A DNA stretch of 64,000 nt from positions 1,861,327 to 1,925,326 of the forward strand of contig OY848919.1 in the NCBI GenBank assembly GCA_963693285.1, in the 5' to 3' direction. The stretch is from Xestospongia muta. Taxonomy: Eukaryota > Porifera > Demospongiae > Haplosclerida > Petrosiidae. Below the pieces are notes generated by a model. The model saw only the letters and a list, made by a program, of their open reading frames with translations. It ran no database searches and was not told where the DNA came from. This document shows, piece by piece, positions 54,081 to 64,000 of the stretch; the stretch's first letter is position 1, and every line of letters starts with the position of its first letter. Position numbers and translations under genes: made by a program.

Positions 54081-57000
54081 CTACATTTGACTCCCTCTAC
54101 TGAGAAAAAGAGCTAGCTTTTATCATTCATATAACAATATTGTCTATGTCCATTCTACAGATGGTGGAATAAAGAGTGAGTATAGTTAAAAGCTATATAC
54201 AATTGTCGCCAGACAGTTGCTTTAAGATATTCTAAGACTATTCTACAGTATGTGGTGAGTTTACCTGTATGGATAGCCACCATATTTAGCTCGAAATATT
54301 GACAAGATGTATCCAAAGATAAATACAACAATGACCAGTCCAACAATGGGTGTGTCTGTAAAATGAAAGAAAGAAATTGTCAAATACTAACTCACTATAG
54401 CAACCATGGTGAGTACTGATGTTTATTACTCTATAGTTTACTAGTAGTAGCTATCCTAGGTCACTGTGGTAAGTACTGACGTTTACTAGTCTAGAGCTTA
54501 CTAATAGTAGTTATCCTAGGTCACTGTGGTAAGTACTGATGTTCACTAATCTAGAGTTTAATGATGATAACTATTGTGGTAGTACTGATGTCTGGAGCTT
54601 AGCTATTTTGTGTTCATTCATTGTGGTAAGCATTAATGATGTTAATATTAACTATTTGATGTCGTAGTCAGAACATTAGCACAATTCTTGTAGTAAATGT
54701 AACAATACAACTATAAAGTGAATTGAACTATGTTTTATGAACAAATCTAATGGAATGTCTCTACTCAATAACCTTAAGATAACAGTTATTTTATGATGTC
54801 ATATTGAGTCATAGACATACTACAAAGCAGAACACCTTTGATATTCAATGCTCTGAAGCATTATTATGACATCCTCATTATTATTATCAATATTATTTAC
54901 AAAATTAATAAACTATATAATAGACTATGAATATTATTAACAAAGCATAGGCTAGAAACCTAGAGTCAATAAAATCACAGAATCAAAAGTCGAAATGAGA
55001 TCTGAGTTAATTTCTCTTGGTAGCCATTACTCTCTCAGGAAACATCAAAGTGTAATAATGTAGACAAGACAAGATGTTTTAAATCCAAAAATATGAATAT
55101 TATTATCTCAATAAATGTCTTATATTCATGAAGTGACAATGTTGTCTTGCTGCATCTTCCTACACACTGAACTAACTCTCAAAGGAAATAGGCTTAGTAG
55201 TACATATATCTTATATTTTGATCTCAACTCATATCCCTAAAGGACATGATAAGGTTGCTAGGATACAATGTTGAGTTAAAGGAACACGTTTTGTGTGATC
55301 TCTTGATTAAAAAGTCTTCTTGAACTCGTAAATAAACTGGCAAGTTCAAAGAGATAAACTACAATACAAAGGAAACTATCAAGACAGTCAGTCAAGTTAT
55401 TGTATGAGGCTCCATTGTCATGTTAAACTCTCTAAGTGAATGTTTCCATGGAATTTAAATAATGCCAGCTGCTCCCAAATATTTATGTACATATATAGTT
55501 ACATGTAGAATACATTTGTAGAAATATTTACTAATAATAGAGCCCTTTACAACCACTATATGTGCCCACAATGTACAACAATTATAATAATAAATTACTT
55601 CAATGAGAGTATTGTGTGTCAATGAATTCTCTATACATGTAACATTATCTCGTCAGCTAAGAAATCATACAATAGTTAGATTTAAACTGGCTAAGTATTC
55701 AAATAGAGTTGAACAACGCTGAGTTATCATTTACAAATAATAACAAACATAAAAGTGCTGAGAATGCTACAATTATATATACAACAATATTGTTAAAAGT
55801 TGATATCAAAACACAACACCATTAAAACGGTACATGGTCTTAACATTAGCAATATAAGTGGTAGTAATTGTCTAACACAAGTACATCTTCTCAATTATAA
55901 TGTCAGACTGTTTATGTTTATGTCATTTGTGTATGCGTCATATAATGATACACTTGTATTGGTCACAAACTGATGATGTAAAATGACATCATAACATCAC
56001 CAAAGGAATTGTGGTTAGTGCCAAGTGAGTAATACATGTAATTTGAGGGCAGACATGTAATGTGTGGTTATGTCTTCAATACCCATACAATAGTAACTAT
56101 GATATCTATGATAAACATACAAGTCTAATACTAGGACCAACATTACTCTAACGACTGTTATATAACTATATATGTGTGAGGCTGTTGTGTTATGTAACAG
56201 TAGTGGCTAATTTGCCAGTCAATGATATTTCCTTTAAATCATGCAAATAGATTTGCCAGCTACATATCTCCTATACCACAGACTGGTAATTCAACAATAT
56301 TTCTAGTGAGATGATTCTTTTACAATATATACCATACAATAACATAACATAATATAATATAATATAATATACAAACACTCTTAACATTAAATATCTAGTT
56401 TGATACTAGTGAAGAATTGAGGATAAGTCATAAAGCAACCACCTTAACACTATATAGTAAAAGTCTGCCTTTTTGGGCTTGAACTACCACTTCCCAAGAC
56501 ATTTAACTACTACGTTATAGCATCAGTCTGTGTATATAAGGCCTGCCAATAAACTGAATAAAGCATTCAACTATCTATACAAGCAAAGCAAGATTTCTTT
56601 TAAGCATAAAGTTCTCAACAACTCTGTTATAGTTTAGAGGAACCACACCTGACGTCACATGACTGACCACAAATAAATGTAATCTATTAGTAAGTACTGC
56701 GTGGCACTACAATATTTATATGTGTCTATATGTAGTAGTGATAGTACAGTTCAATCAATACATCAACAGTCCTATAAGTATTATCACTCACATTTTTGAA
56801 TGCCTATCTCCTCTAGAAACTTGAATCTGTCACCCATTAAAATGAGACCCAGACTGATAATTGCATCTGATTGGTCAATGAGTTAAGGTTACCATGGGAA
56901 CAAGAACAAACGTCAATATTTTAAACTTATGATAGATTTAGAAATTCTATTTTTGCAGTGCTGTTTGTCAGAGAGGATGTTGACAAGAAACACCTATAAA

Positions 57001-60000
57001 CATTTACATTGTTACCGATATCAAGTATATAGCAGTGTGTGTGTTAGCAGCTTTGTTACTTTTAAAGGTGATAATATGACACACATCCTTGGTTTAGACT
57101 ACATCAGTAATTATAGGTAAATTACATCATCACTTTATATTTTTATTTAGCATTGAAAACCATGGAAACAGCAAGTAAGTGTTGGCTAATGATACTAAAA
57201 ATAGAATTGTGTTACTATTTATAGACTTAGAAACCACCTAAATCTATTATTAGTACGGGGAAGAGTACCTGTATGTAAGAAACAAACCAAATTCCAAATA
57301 AAGTATGTATTTTCTATTTCACTATATCAGTGTGTATGTCATTATTGACAGAGAAGAGCTTCAAATATGTGACAGAATTATGAGGAAAAGAGAATGGATG
57401 GATAAATAGATGAATGGATGGATGAATAGATGAATGGATGGATTGATAGACAAATGAACTAATAGATATATTTATAAACATAAGGTCATTAATTCTATTT
57501 GATATTTCAAGTTTTCATAAAGTAATGATAACTACATGTGATAGCTTTAAAAACAACACGAGTCATTGTTTAGACTATAGACTAGGTACATTATCTTTAT
57601 CATAGGATATGTACTTATGTACACTATATACATAAAAATGTCCATATATGGTAAATAAGATAAATGAATATACTTTTAAAACAATATAAGTCATTGTTTA
57701 GACTATAGACTAGGTATATTATCTTTACCATATGATATGTACTCATGTACACTATATACATAAAAATGTCCATATATGGTAAATAAGATAAAGGAATATA
57801 CTTAAGAACAATAGTAGTGATTATTAACTCTACAGGTCAGGTAAGGTAGTTATCGTATTGACCATGTGAAATGTTTTAAAAGAGTACTATGAAAGATTGT
57901 TTAGTTATAACTATTATCTTGAGAGGTCATGTAATGGATAAATGAATGAACAAATGGATAGACAGTTGAACAGACAGAGAAATGACAGACAGAAAGATGG
58001 GTAGACAAACAGACAGACAGACAGACAGATGACAAACAGACAGACAAATAGACACACACACACACATATATATATATAGAGGACAGACAAATACAGTAAT
58101 TAATCTAATACGTTAACAATTAAAGTACTATATATTATATAACAATAGGGAGGATACATAGTAACATAATGATATATGTCTCAGCAATGAACTGATACTG
58201 ACTTGTTCCACTGAAATATCCCTATAAATAAAAAGAGATAGTTAATAATAACCACATTAATAATATTATGTATGATATGACAATAAGCTAGTGTTGCGTG
58301 GTGATGTAATACAAATTAAGATGTAATACAGCTGGTATTTATTTAAACAAGATAACATATATCCTGTGTAAATAGCCATCTCATGAAATGACATTAATGT
58401 ATTATGTAGGAGAATGAGATGTTTGTTAGATAGATCAGTTACTATGGTAATGTAAAGAGAGACATTATTACCTCATAATAAAGTCAACTCAAGATATTGT
58501 AACTTATCTATCTATTCATCTATCAATCTATCTATCCATCCATTCACCTATCTTTATCCATCCATTCATCTATCTTTATACATCTATCAATTCATTTGAT
58601 TGCCAAATCCACCCACTACCAATCTATTGATCCATCCATCCATCCATCCATCCATTCATCTACGCACAAATATAAATATAACTTTATTTCACAAGAGCAT
58701 ATAAAGAATGCCTTAAAAATAAATTTCATATAATATAAAATAACAACAAACAATTAAAGTCAATCAAATAATACAAACAGTACAATTTAAAGACCTTTCA
58801 AAGACAACAATACAATCAACATTGCACTCATAGTCAATTTTGTATCATTATCATAGCTACCTCCTACTAATCACATATTAAAGAATAATTTATAAAATGT
58901 TAAACATTTAAATTACAACATATTACCTATTATATAACATGTCATGTACAAGTACTTGGTGTGGCCACTTCAAACATTGAAAATATCCCAATGACAATAG
59001 ATCACTTTCATTGAACGACAATATTATGTAATCTTTGTAATTGACCAATAAAAATATTGTCATCACATTTCACTTAGATAACATGCTACATGTAGACACA
59101 AAGGACATATACACAGGACATATGCATATATGTATACATACAAAGATACTGTGTTGTCTGTACAGGAAGTATTACTATAAATATTGAATGACAGTTGGTT
59201 ATACTGAGAAATACCATTGACTAATCACTTAGTAAATTCACACTCTCTGTAGACATATACACTGAATTGAATGGTTGTATGGTAGTATGTGATATCGTTG
59301 AGTGATAAGATTAGGGTACGATATCAGTAATCAGACCAAGTTTTAACACTACAAGTATTAACAGGAATTTAAACTAATTATATCAATAAATTGATTTTCA
59401 TTACAAGTGTTTAAAATGTTATATTGTTGTCTGATAGCAGAGAGATATTGTAGTGTTAAAATCAAAAAGAACTACAGCCTAAACTTCACTACATTCTAAC
59501 ATTTTAAATTACAAGTCTCTATTAATTATAGTTATTGTATTAATGACATTTGAGATCTTGTTCTTTCAGATGTATCTTACACTTTTAAGCTTCAAACATC
59601 AAATGAGTATTTAGTATATGTTCAATTTTAGAGAATTACTGTCATAACTAGCTATATTAAAGTCACACTAACAAAATTTACAATTCACTTCTTTTAATTC
59701 AATTCTTTTATATCAAAATACATGTACATATTGAGTACATGTACATATTGAGTACATGTACATATTGAGTACATGTACATATTGAGTACATGTACATATT
59801 GAGTACACAGAGTACACATTGAGTACATAGAGTACACATTGAGTACATGTACATATTGAGTACATATACATATTGAGTACATGTACATATTGAGTACATA
59901 GAGTACACATTGAGTACGTGTACACATTGAGTACATAGAGTACACATTGAGTACGTGTACATATTGAGTACATAGAGTACACATTGAGTACGTGTACATA

Positions 60001-61370
60001 TTGAGTACATAGAGTACACATTGAGTATGTGTACATATTGAGTACATAGAGTACACATTGAGTACATGTACATATTGAGTACATAGAGTACACATTGAGT
60101 ACGTGTACATATTGAGTACATAGAGTACACATTGAGTACATGTACATATTGAGTACATACAGTACACATTGAGTACATAGAGTACACATTGAGTACATGT
60201 ACACATTGAGTACATACAGTACACATTGAGTACATAGAGTACACATTGAGTACATGTACACATTGAGTACATAGAGTACACATTGAGTACGTGTACATAT
60301 TGAGTACATAGAGTACACATTGAGTACGTGTACATATTGAGTACATAGAGTACACATTGAGTACATGTACATATTGAGTACATGTACATATTGAGTACAT
60401 AGAGTACACATTGAGTACATGTACATATTGAGTACATAGAGTACACATTAAGTACATAGAGTACACATTGAGTACACAGAGTACACATTGAGTACATGTA
60501 CACATTGAGTACATAGAGTATACATTGAGTACATGTACACATTGAGTACATGTACATATTGAGTACATAGAGTACACATTGAGTACACAGAGTACACATT
60601 GAGTACGTGTACATATTGAGTACATACAGTACACATTGAGTACATGGAGTACACATTGAGTACATAGAGTACACATTGAGTACATGTACACATTGAGTAC
60701 ATGTACATATTGAGTACATAGAGTACACATTAAGTACATAAGAGTACACATTGAGTACACAGAGTACACATTGAGTACGTGTACACATTGAGTACATGTA
60801 CACATTGAGTACATGTACACATTGAGTACATGTACACATTGAGTACATAGAGTACACATTGAGTACATATACACATTGAGTACATAGAGTACACATTGAG
60901 TACATATACACATTGAGTACATAGAGTACACATTGAGTACATGTATATATTGAGTACATGTACACGTATCCTAATCTCATTAATTATTTTCATTAGATAG
61001 TAAAATAATACAATAACAGGTACTATCAGCAACTGTTGTCATCATGATGACATTATGTCTTGTTATGACATAATATAATTCATTCAGTGTAATGAACATA
61101 AGACAACAATGGATAACGTGTTTATATAATTAATGATATCATTTGTCTAGACAACTATTAGCTATCCCAGACTACAAGTAACTTACTACTATGTTTATAT
61201 AGACTATTGACTTAACTGAACTATGTACCAGACATGTAGAGGAAGTTTAGATGTGTTGTGTTAAATGATGTATACTTACAACTTGTCCTGTTTGAGGGTT
61301 ACGATGATAAAATGGTGGACCTCGTATGTGATTCCACATCTGTCCAGATAGCATGATGAAAATCCATGCC

Positions 61371-61446
<76 letters not shown>

Positions 61447-63280
61447 AAGTCTATCAATCCATTATCAATCATACCATAGCTAGCATAGCCCACAATTTAG
61501 AGTCATAAAGAATATGTAAGTTCTCTCTCTTCAAGTAACCAACAACAGCAGCTAATATCAATAATGGTATCCATATTAGCATAACAGTAAAGTTAGGAGG
61601 ACGCATTATAGTAATCTGAGGAAGACAAAGAATAGGTTATCACTCTGACTACCATAGAAATAAACTAATAATGTACATGTATTACATACAATAGAACTAT
61701 TAGTTTAATATAATAACACTTTATACTAAAAGGGTATTATTTACATTAATCATACAATGATACTATGGTGTATTATTTTATATTGAGGACACCTCTATAG
61801 CAAAGCCAATTTCCAAGCTCTCAATATGAAAATAGACTATAAATATTGTTGTATCAATAATGTATAAATGTTATTTGTTAAGTCACTGTTTGTAACATGT
61901 AATTCAAGCTAGAAATAGAGGAATTATCATTGTATATGTACATATATACATGTACATGTAGTTGATTTTGTTTGTGAATCCTATTTTACCTTGATCCCAG
62001 TACGATCATTAACCCAATTAGAAAGGGGCTCAGCCATGAAACCAAATCTAAAGAAATATATAGAAAATATTAATAGTTATTAACAATAGGATATACTACT
62101 ACAATACTAACAGTTATTAAAATTGATAAAATTAATATCAGACAATTACTGTCATACCTTGAAATGTCATATTTATCTTCACTTTTTCTTCTACCGGATG
62201 ATGGGAAATGAAAGTACGTGGGTGCTGTTGTCAATTGTAACTGAATAGATCCATAAATAAATAAATAGATGAATGTATAACTGGATGGATGAATGACAGG
62301 AATACATGGACAAATGGATAGATGAATGAAGTGGGTGGATGGAGGAATGGACAGATAGAAGGTAGATAAAAGGACAATGAATACTAATAAGGACGGATGA
62401 CATATTGAAATGGACACTACTGTCAGTACCTGTTGGAAGACATCCATACCGTCTTCATCAATATCGACCATAACAAAAAATAGTTGAGATGAGTATTGTT
62501 GAGAATAGCGCCATGAATTAGCTAGGATCTCATATTCTTGATATGCTTGTCTAAAAGAAATAATAAAGTCTGTCCATCATTCGGTTATCTATCTATCCAT
62601 TCCTGCATCTATCTGTCCATTCAACCATCAATTGATCCATCTCATTGTTCATCTATCTATTAACTTATTTGTCTATCCATCCATTCATAAATCAGTCTGT
62701 CCATTCATTCTCTCTATCATCCATTCATTGACTCACTTGCACACAGTACATTGACGTTGTGGTTTTAAAGCTGTTAACATTGCTATAATGGAATAATTCC
62801 TTGGTTTGCTCTTGACATACGTGTTAAACTTGTCTGACGAGAGTGTAATTATGGAACGACGAGTACTCCAATCTAACAATTGTTGAACACGACTTTCCAA
62901 CTTAGAAGACTGTAAATAATAAAATATTTAAAATACGCATCATCAAGAATTTTAAAAGAATAGTTTATATCATAGTGAAATTAATAGATAGGGTCTGAGA
63001 ATTATGCTGTAGGGCCCAGAGTATAGTATTAATATAATTTAGGTTATTTTAGCAAGTTAAATTGGCACAGATTAACTATTTATTAATAATGATGCCTAAA
63101 TATCATTATATAACACGTTACCATGACAACATGAGGTATAAATTACAGCTGGTACTGAAGTGTGTTAAATTATCTATTCACCTTGGGGACTTGTCCATTA
63201 ACTATCAGTATTATTGTACATGTGAGAAGACAAAGAACTGGTAAATACTTCTGCAGACAGTTCGCCATATTGAAAAGCAT
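54081..63280 (-). CDS. MAGT1/TUSC3-like (OST3/OST6) oligosaccharyltransferase subunit, 11 exons, 337 aa
   Basis: Subunit of the STT3B-type oligosaccharyltransferase in the ER membrane, a thioredoxin-like oxidoreductase that assists N-glycosylation of cysteine-rich proteins. Exons: 63182-63280 (signal peptide), 62737-62909, 62430-62550, 62158-62240, 61990-62047, 61475-61615, 61280-61369, 58158-58221, 56792-56866, 54265-54355, 54081-54099. All junctions are GT-AG and phases agree. The sum is 1014 nt, matching the family length (about 335-348 aa). Exon 2 ends QRQCTVC: the CxxC is C87/C90. Then [40 protein letters not shown] (TM1), [15 protein letters not shown], the [15 protein letters not shown] block, and [10 protein letters not shown]. 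The exon 8 donor (T|GTATCC) is weak and the 19-nt last exon is tentative. Confidence 0.9.
54391..54600. repeat. About 65-bp degenerate tandem repeat, 3 copies (intronic)
   Basis: Three rounds of a tcactgtggtaagtactgat block followed by gtttactagtctagag-like and gtagttatcctagg-like pieces, inside the MAGT1/TUSC3-like intron between exons 9 and 10. Confidence 0.75.
57370..57460. repeat. GGAT/GAAT-rich tetranucleotide repeat
   Basis: atggatggataaatagatga-type repeats in the intron between exons 8 and 9. Related GACA (57990-58030) and CATC (58500-58660) runs follow nearby. Confidence 0.8.
57551..57806. repeat. 128-bp tandem duplication (intronic)
   Basis: Two adjacent copies, each containing gtcattgtttagactataga and catgtacactatatacataa-like sequence, about 128 bp apart (agtcattgtt at 57561 and 57689), with a handful of differences. 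Confidence 0.88.
59717..60966. repeat. 1.25-kb two-unit minisatellite in a MAGT1/TUSC3-like intron
   Basis: A constant 9-mer ATTGAGTAC is joined by either an 8-mer (ATGTACAT/ATGTACAC/GTGTACAT) or an 11-mer (ATAGAGTACAC, ACAGAGTACAC or ATACAGTACAC), giving 17- and 20-bp units. The left end is a run of 17-bp units; the rest mostly alternates short-long (37-bp higher-order unit). The motif is rich in GTAC and TGTACA palindromes. It lies between exons 7 and 8. Long minus-strand open frames of 237-428 codons across it are artefacts of a stop-free repeat. Confidence 0.93.
61371..61441. repeat. (GA)n microsatellite acting as polypyrimidine tract
   Basis: About 33 GA units on the plus strand, which read (TC)n on the gene strand. 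They end one CTAG from exon 7 of the MAGT1/TUSC3-like gene (acceptor ...CTCCTCTAG|GCATGG), so they form the polypyrimidine tract. Confidence 0.9.
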
Positions 63281-63456
63281 GGTTTAGCCACACCCTTTTA
63301 ATTAAATTCATAATGATATTAATTAATAAAAATTAATAATATTATAAAAAAGGTCATGAAATAAATAAAAATATGTGCAGATATATTAATTTTAATAATT
63401 CATAAAATGTTAAACTATAACAAAATATTTAATTATTAATTATAATAAATACTTCT
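63281..63456. promoter_or_regulatory. 176-bp gap between MFS gene end and MAGT1/TUSC3-like start
   Basis: Very AT-rich gap between the stop of the upstream same-strand gene and the next start codon. It must contain both the poly(A) region of the first and the promoter of the second, unless they are co-transcribed. No clear TATA or CCAAT box. Confidence 0.55.
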
Positions 63457-64000
63457 TTATGATACAACATTGCTATTATTTTCATCATTTGTATTATGCT
63501 CACGATATTCCAATTTATTAAATGAAAGAAATGTTAGAATCTAATATGAAAATAAAAGAAATCATTATGTTACATTATAGTATACTGAGTATACTGAAGT
63601 ACACTAAAATATACAGAGATATAACAAGGGTAGAATACTGAGGTAGTATACTAAAATATACAGAGATATAACAAGGGTAGAGAATACTGAGGTAGTATAC
63701 TAAAATATACAGAGATACAACAAGGGTAGAATACTGAGTTATGCCCTTACCAATATCAATATCAACAGAGCTAGGGGTACCCCAAAGAAGGGATAATATT
63801 GAGCATATGGTACCATTTCAAAGGCAGCTCCTGCCCACAATGGTCCCATTATACAAGACAGAGAAGATACTGAGCGACGAACACCTTGAGCAAACCCTAG
63901 AAAGAATTCATGACAGTTTTTTCCATTCTCAATCCATCCATCTATTAAACTATCAATCATTTTTTCCTCTGTCCGAACATTTATTCATCCATTCATCTAT
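63457..64000 (-). CDS. MFS transporter (possibly MFSD8-like), last two exons, gene cut by window edge
   Basis: Penultimate exon 63751-63896: acceptor TTCTTTCTAG, then (x)GG FAQGVRRSVSSLSCIMGPLW, VPYAQYY and PFFGVPLALLILIL, i.e. TM11-TM12 of a major-facilitator protein, with donor TTG|GTAAGG. Last exon 63457-63540: acceptor TTTTATTTTCATATTAG, then ILTFLSFNKLEYREHNTNDE followed by NNSNVVS-stop, a short hydrophilic tail. Phase is 0 at this junction. Ignoring the donor would add only VRA-stop, so the spliced form is preferred. The QG-(x)n-S-x-x-x-I-x-GP pattern resembles the end of MFSD8/CLN7, a lysosomal membrane protein, but so little sequence leaves other MFS families possible. The 5' exons lie beyond 64000. 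Confidence 0.75.
63606..63737. repeat. About 52-bp tandem repeat, 2.5-3 copies, in the last intron of the MFS gene
   Basis: The unit contains actaaaatatacagagatat, aacaagggtaga and atactgaggtagtat and is repeated almost exactly three times between the two final exons. Confidence 0.88.

Noticed and set aside
59694..61032. Minus-strand open frames of up to 428 codons rich in Tyr-Ser-Met-Cys-Thr
   Set aside because: They lie entirely in the minisatellite. The repeat contains no stop in any minus frame, and unit lengths of 17 and 20 bp cycle the frame. The region is an intron of the MAGT1/TUSC3-like gene.
63739..63960. Single-exon reading of the MFS tail ending VRA-stop
   Set aside because: A GTAAGG donor follows the last transmembrane codons, and a strong acceptor at 63541 opens an in-phase 27-residue tail, so the two-exon model fits better.

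Overview
The window looks like genomic DNA of an invertebrate metazoan, most reminiscent of a demosponge (an inference from style, not a database match). It is strongly AT-rich and full of microsatellites. Ordinary genes have short GT-AG introns and typical animal products (AKAP17A-like, MAGT1/TUSC3-like, THEM6-like), beside a large array of intronless tandem duplicates. No prokaryotic operon structure or RNA gene was recognised.

Region 1 (1-45.9 kb) is a decaying tandem array built from one ancestral divergent pair: an intronless POT/PTR-family (SLC15-like) membrane transporter on the minus strand and, about 1 kb from its start codon, an intronless group II PLP-dependent decarboxylase on the plus strand. 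Ten transporter loci lie in the array (called A-J here): A is cut by the window edge, B, C, D, F, G and J are intact, H has a shifted C-terminus, and E and I each carry one CGA-to-TGA nonsense codon. Three further transporters survive only as end fragments (9.5, 27.5 and 32.4 kb). The decarboxylase has fared much worse. One copy is intact (40485-42149), one is full length with a single TAG (43354-45024), one is a large pseudogene (10878-12230), and at least eight more are fragments. The spacers carry a MITE family, a conserved nested inverted repeat, a roughly 1.2-kb unidentified repeat in three copies (repeat X), and a 5'-truncated non-LTR retrotransposon.

Region 2 (46.2-54 kb) holds an AKAP17A-like splicing/PKA-anchoring gene (3 exons, minus), an eleventh intact POT transporter (K) that is divergent in its N-half but array-like in its C-half, and a head-to-head pair of THEM6-like thioesterase-fold genes sharing a 239-bp intergenic region with a TATA box.

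Region 3 (54-64 kb) holds an 11-exon MAGT1/TUSC3 (OST3/OST6) gene reconstructed here as 337 aa with a CTVC redox motif. Its introns carry a 1.25-kb two-unit minisatellite and a (TC)n tract that is the polypyrimidine tract of a splice acceptor. At the right edge are the last two exons of a multi-exon MFS transporter (possibly MFSD8-like), ending only 176 bp upstream of the MAGT1/TUSC3 start codon.

Functionally the array suggests a transporter plus decarboxylase gene pair (uptake or export of an amino acid or peptide, and its decarboxylation) whose transporter half was amplified and diversified while most decarboxylase copies died. The transporters have lost the ExxER proton-coupling motif of TM1, so their mechanism or substrate probably differs from classical POTs.
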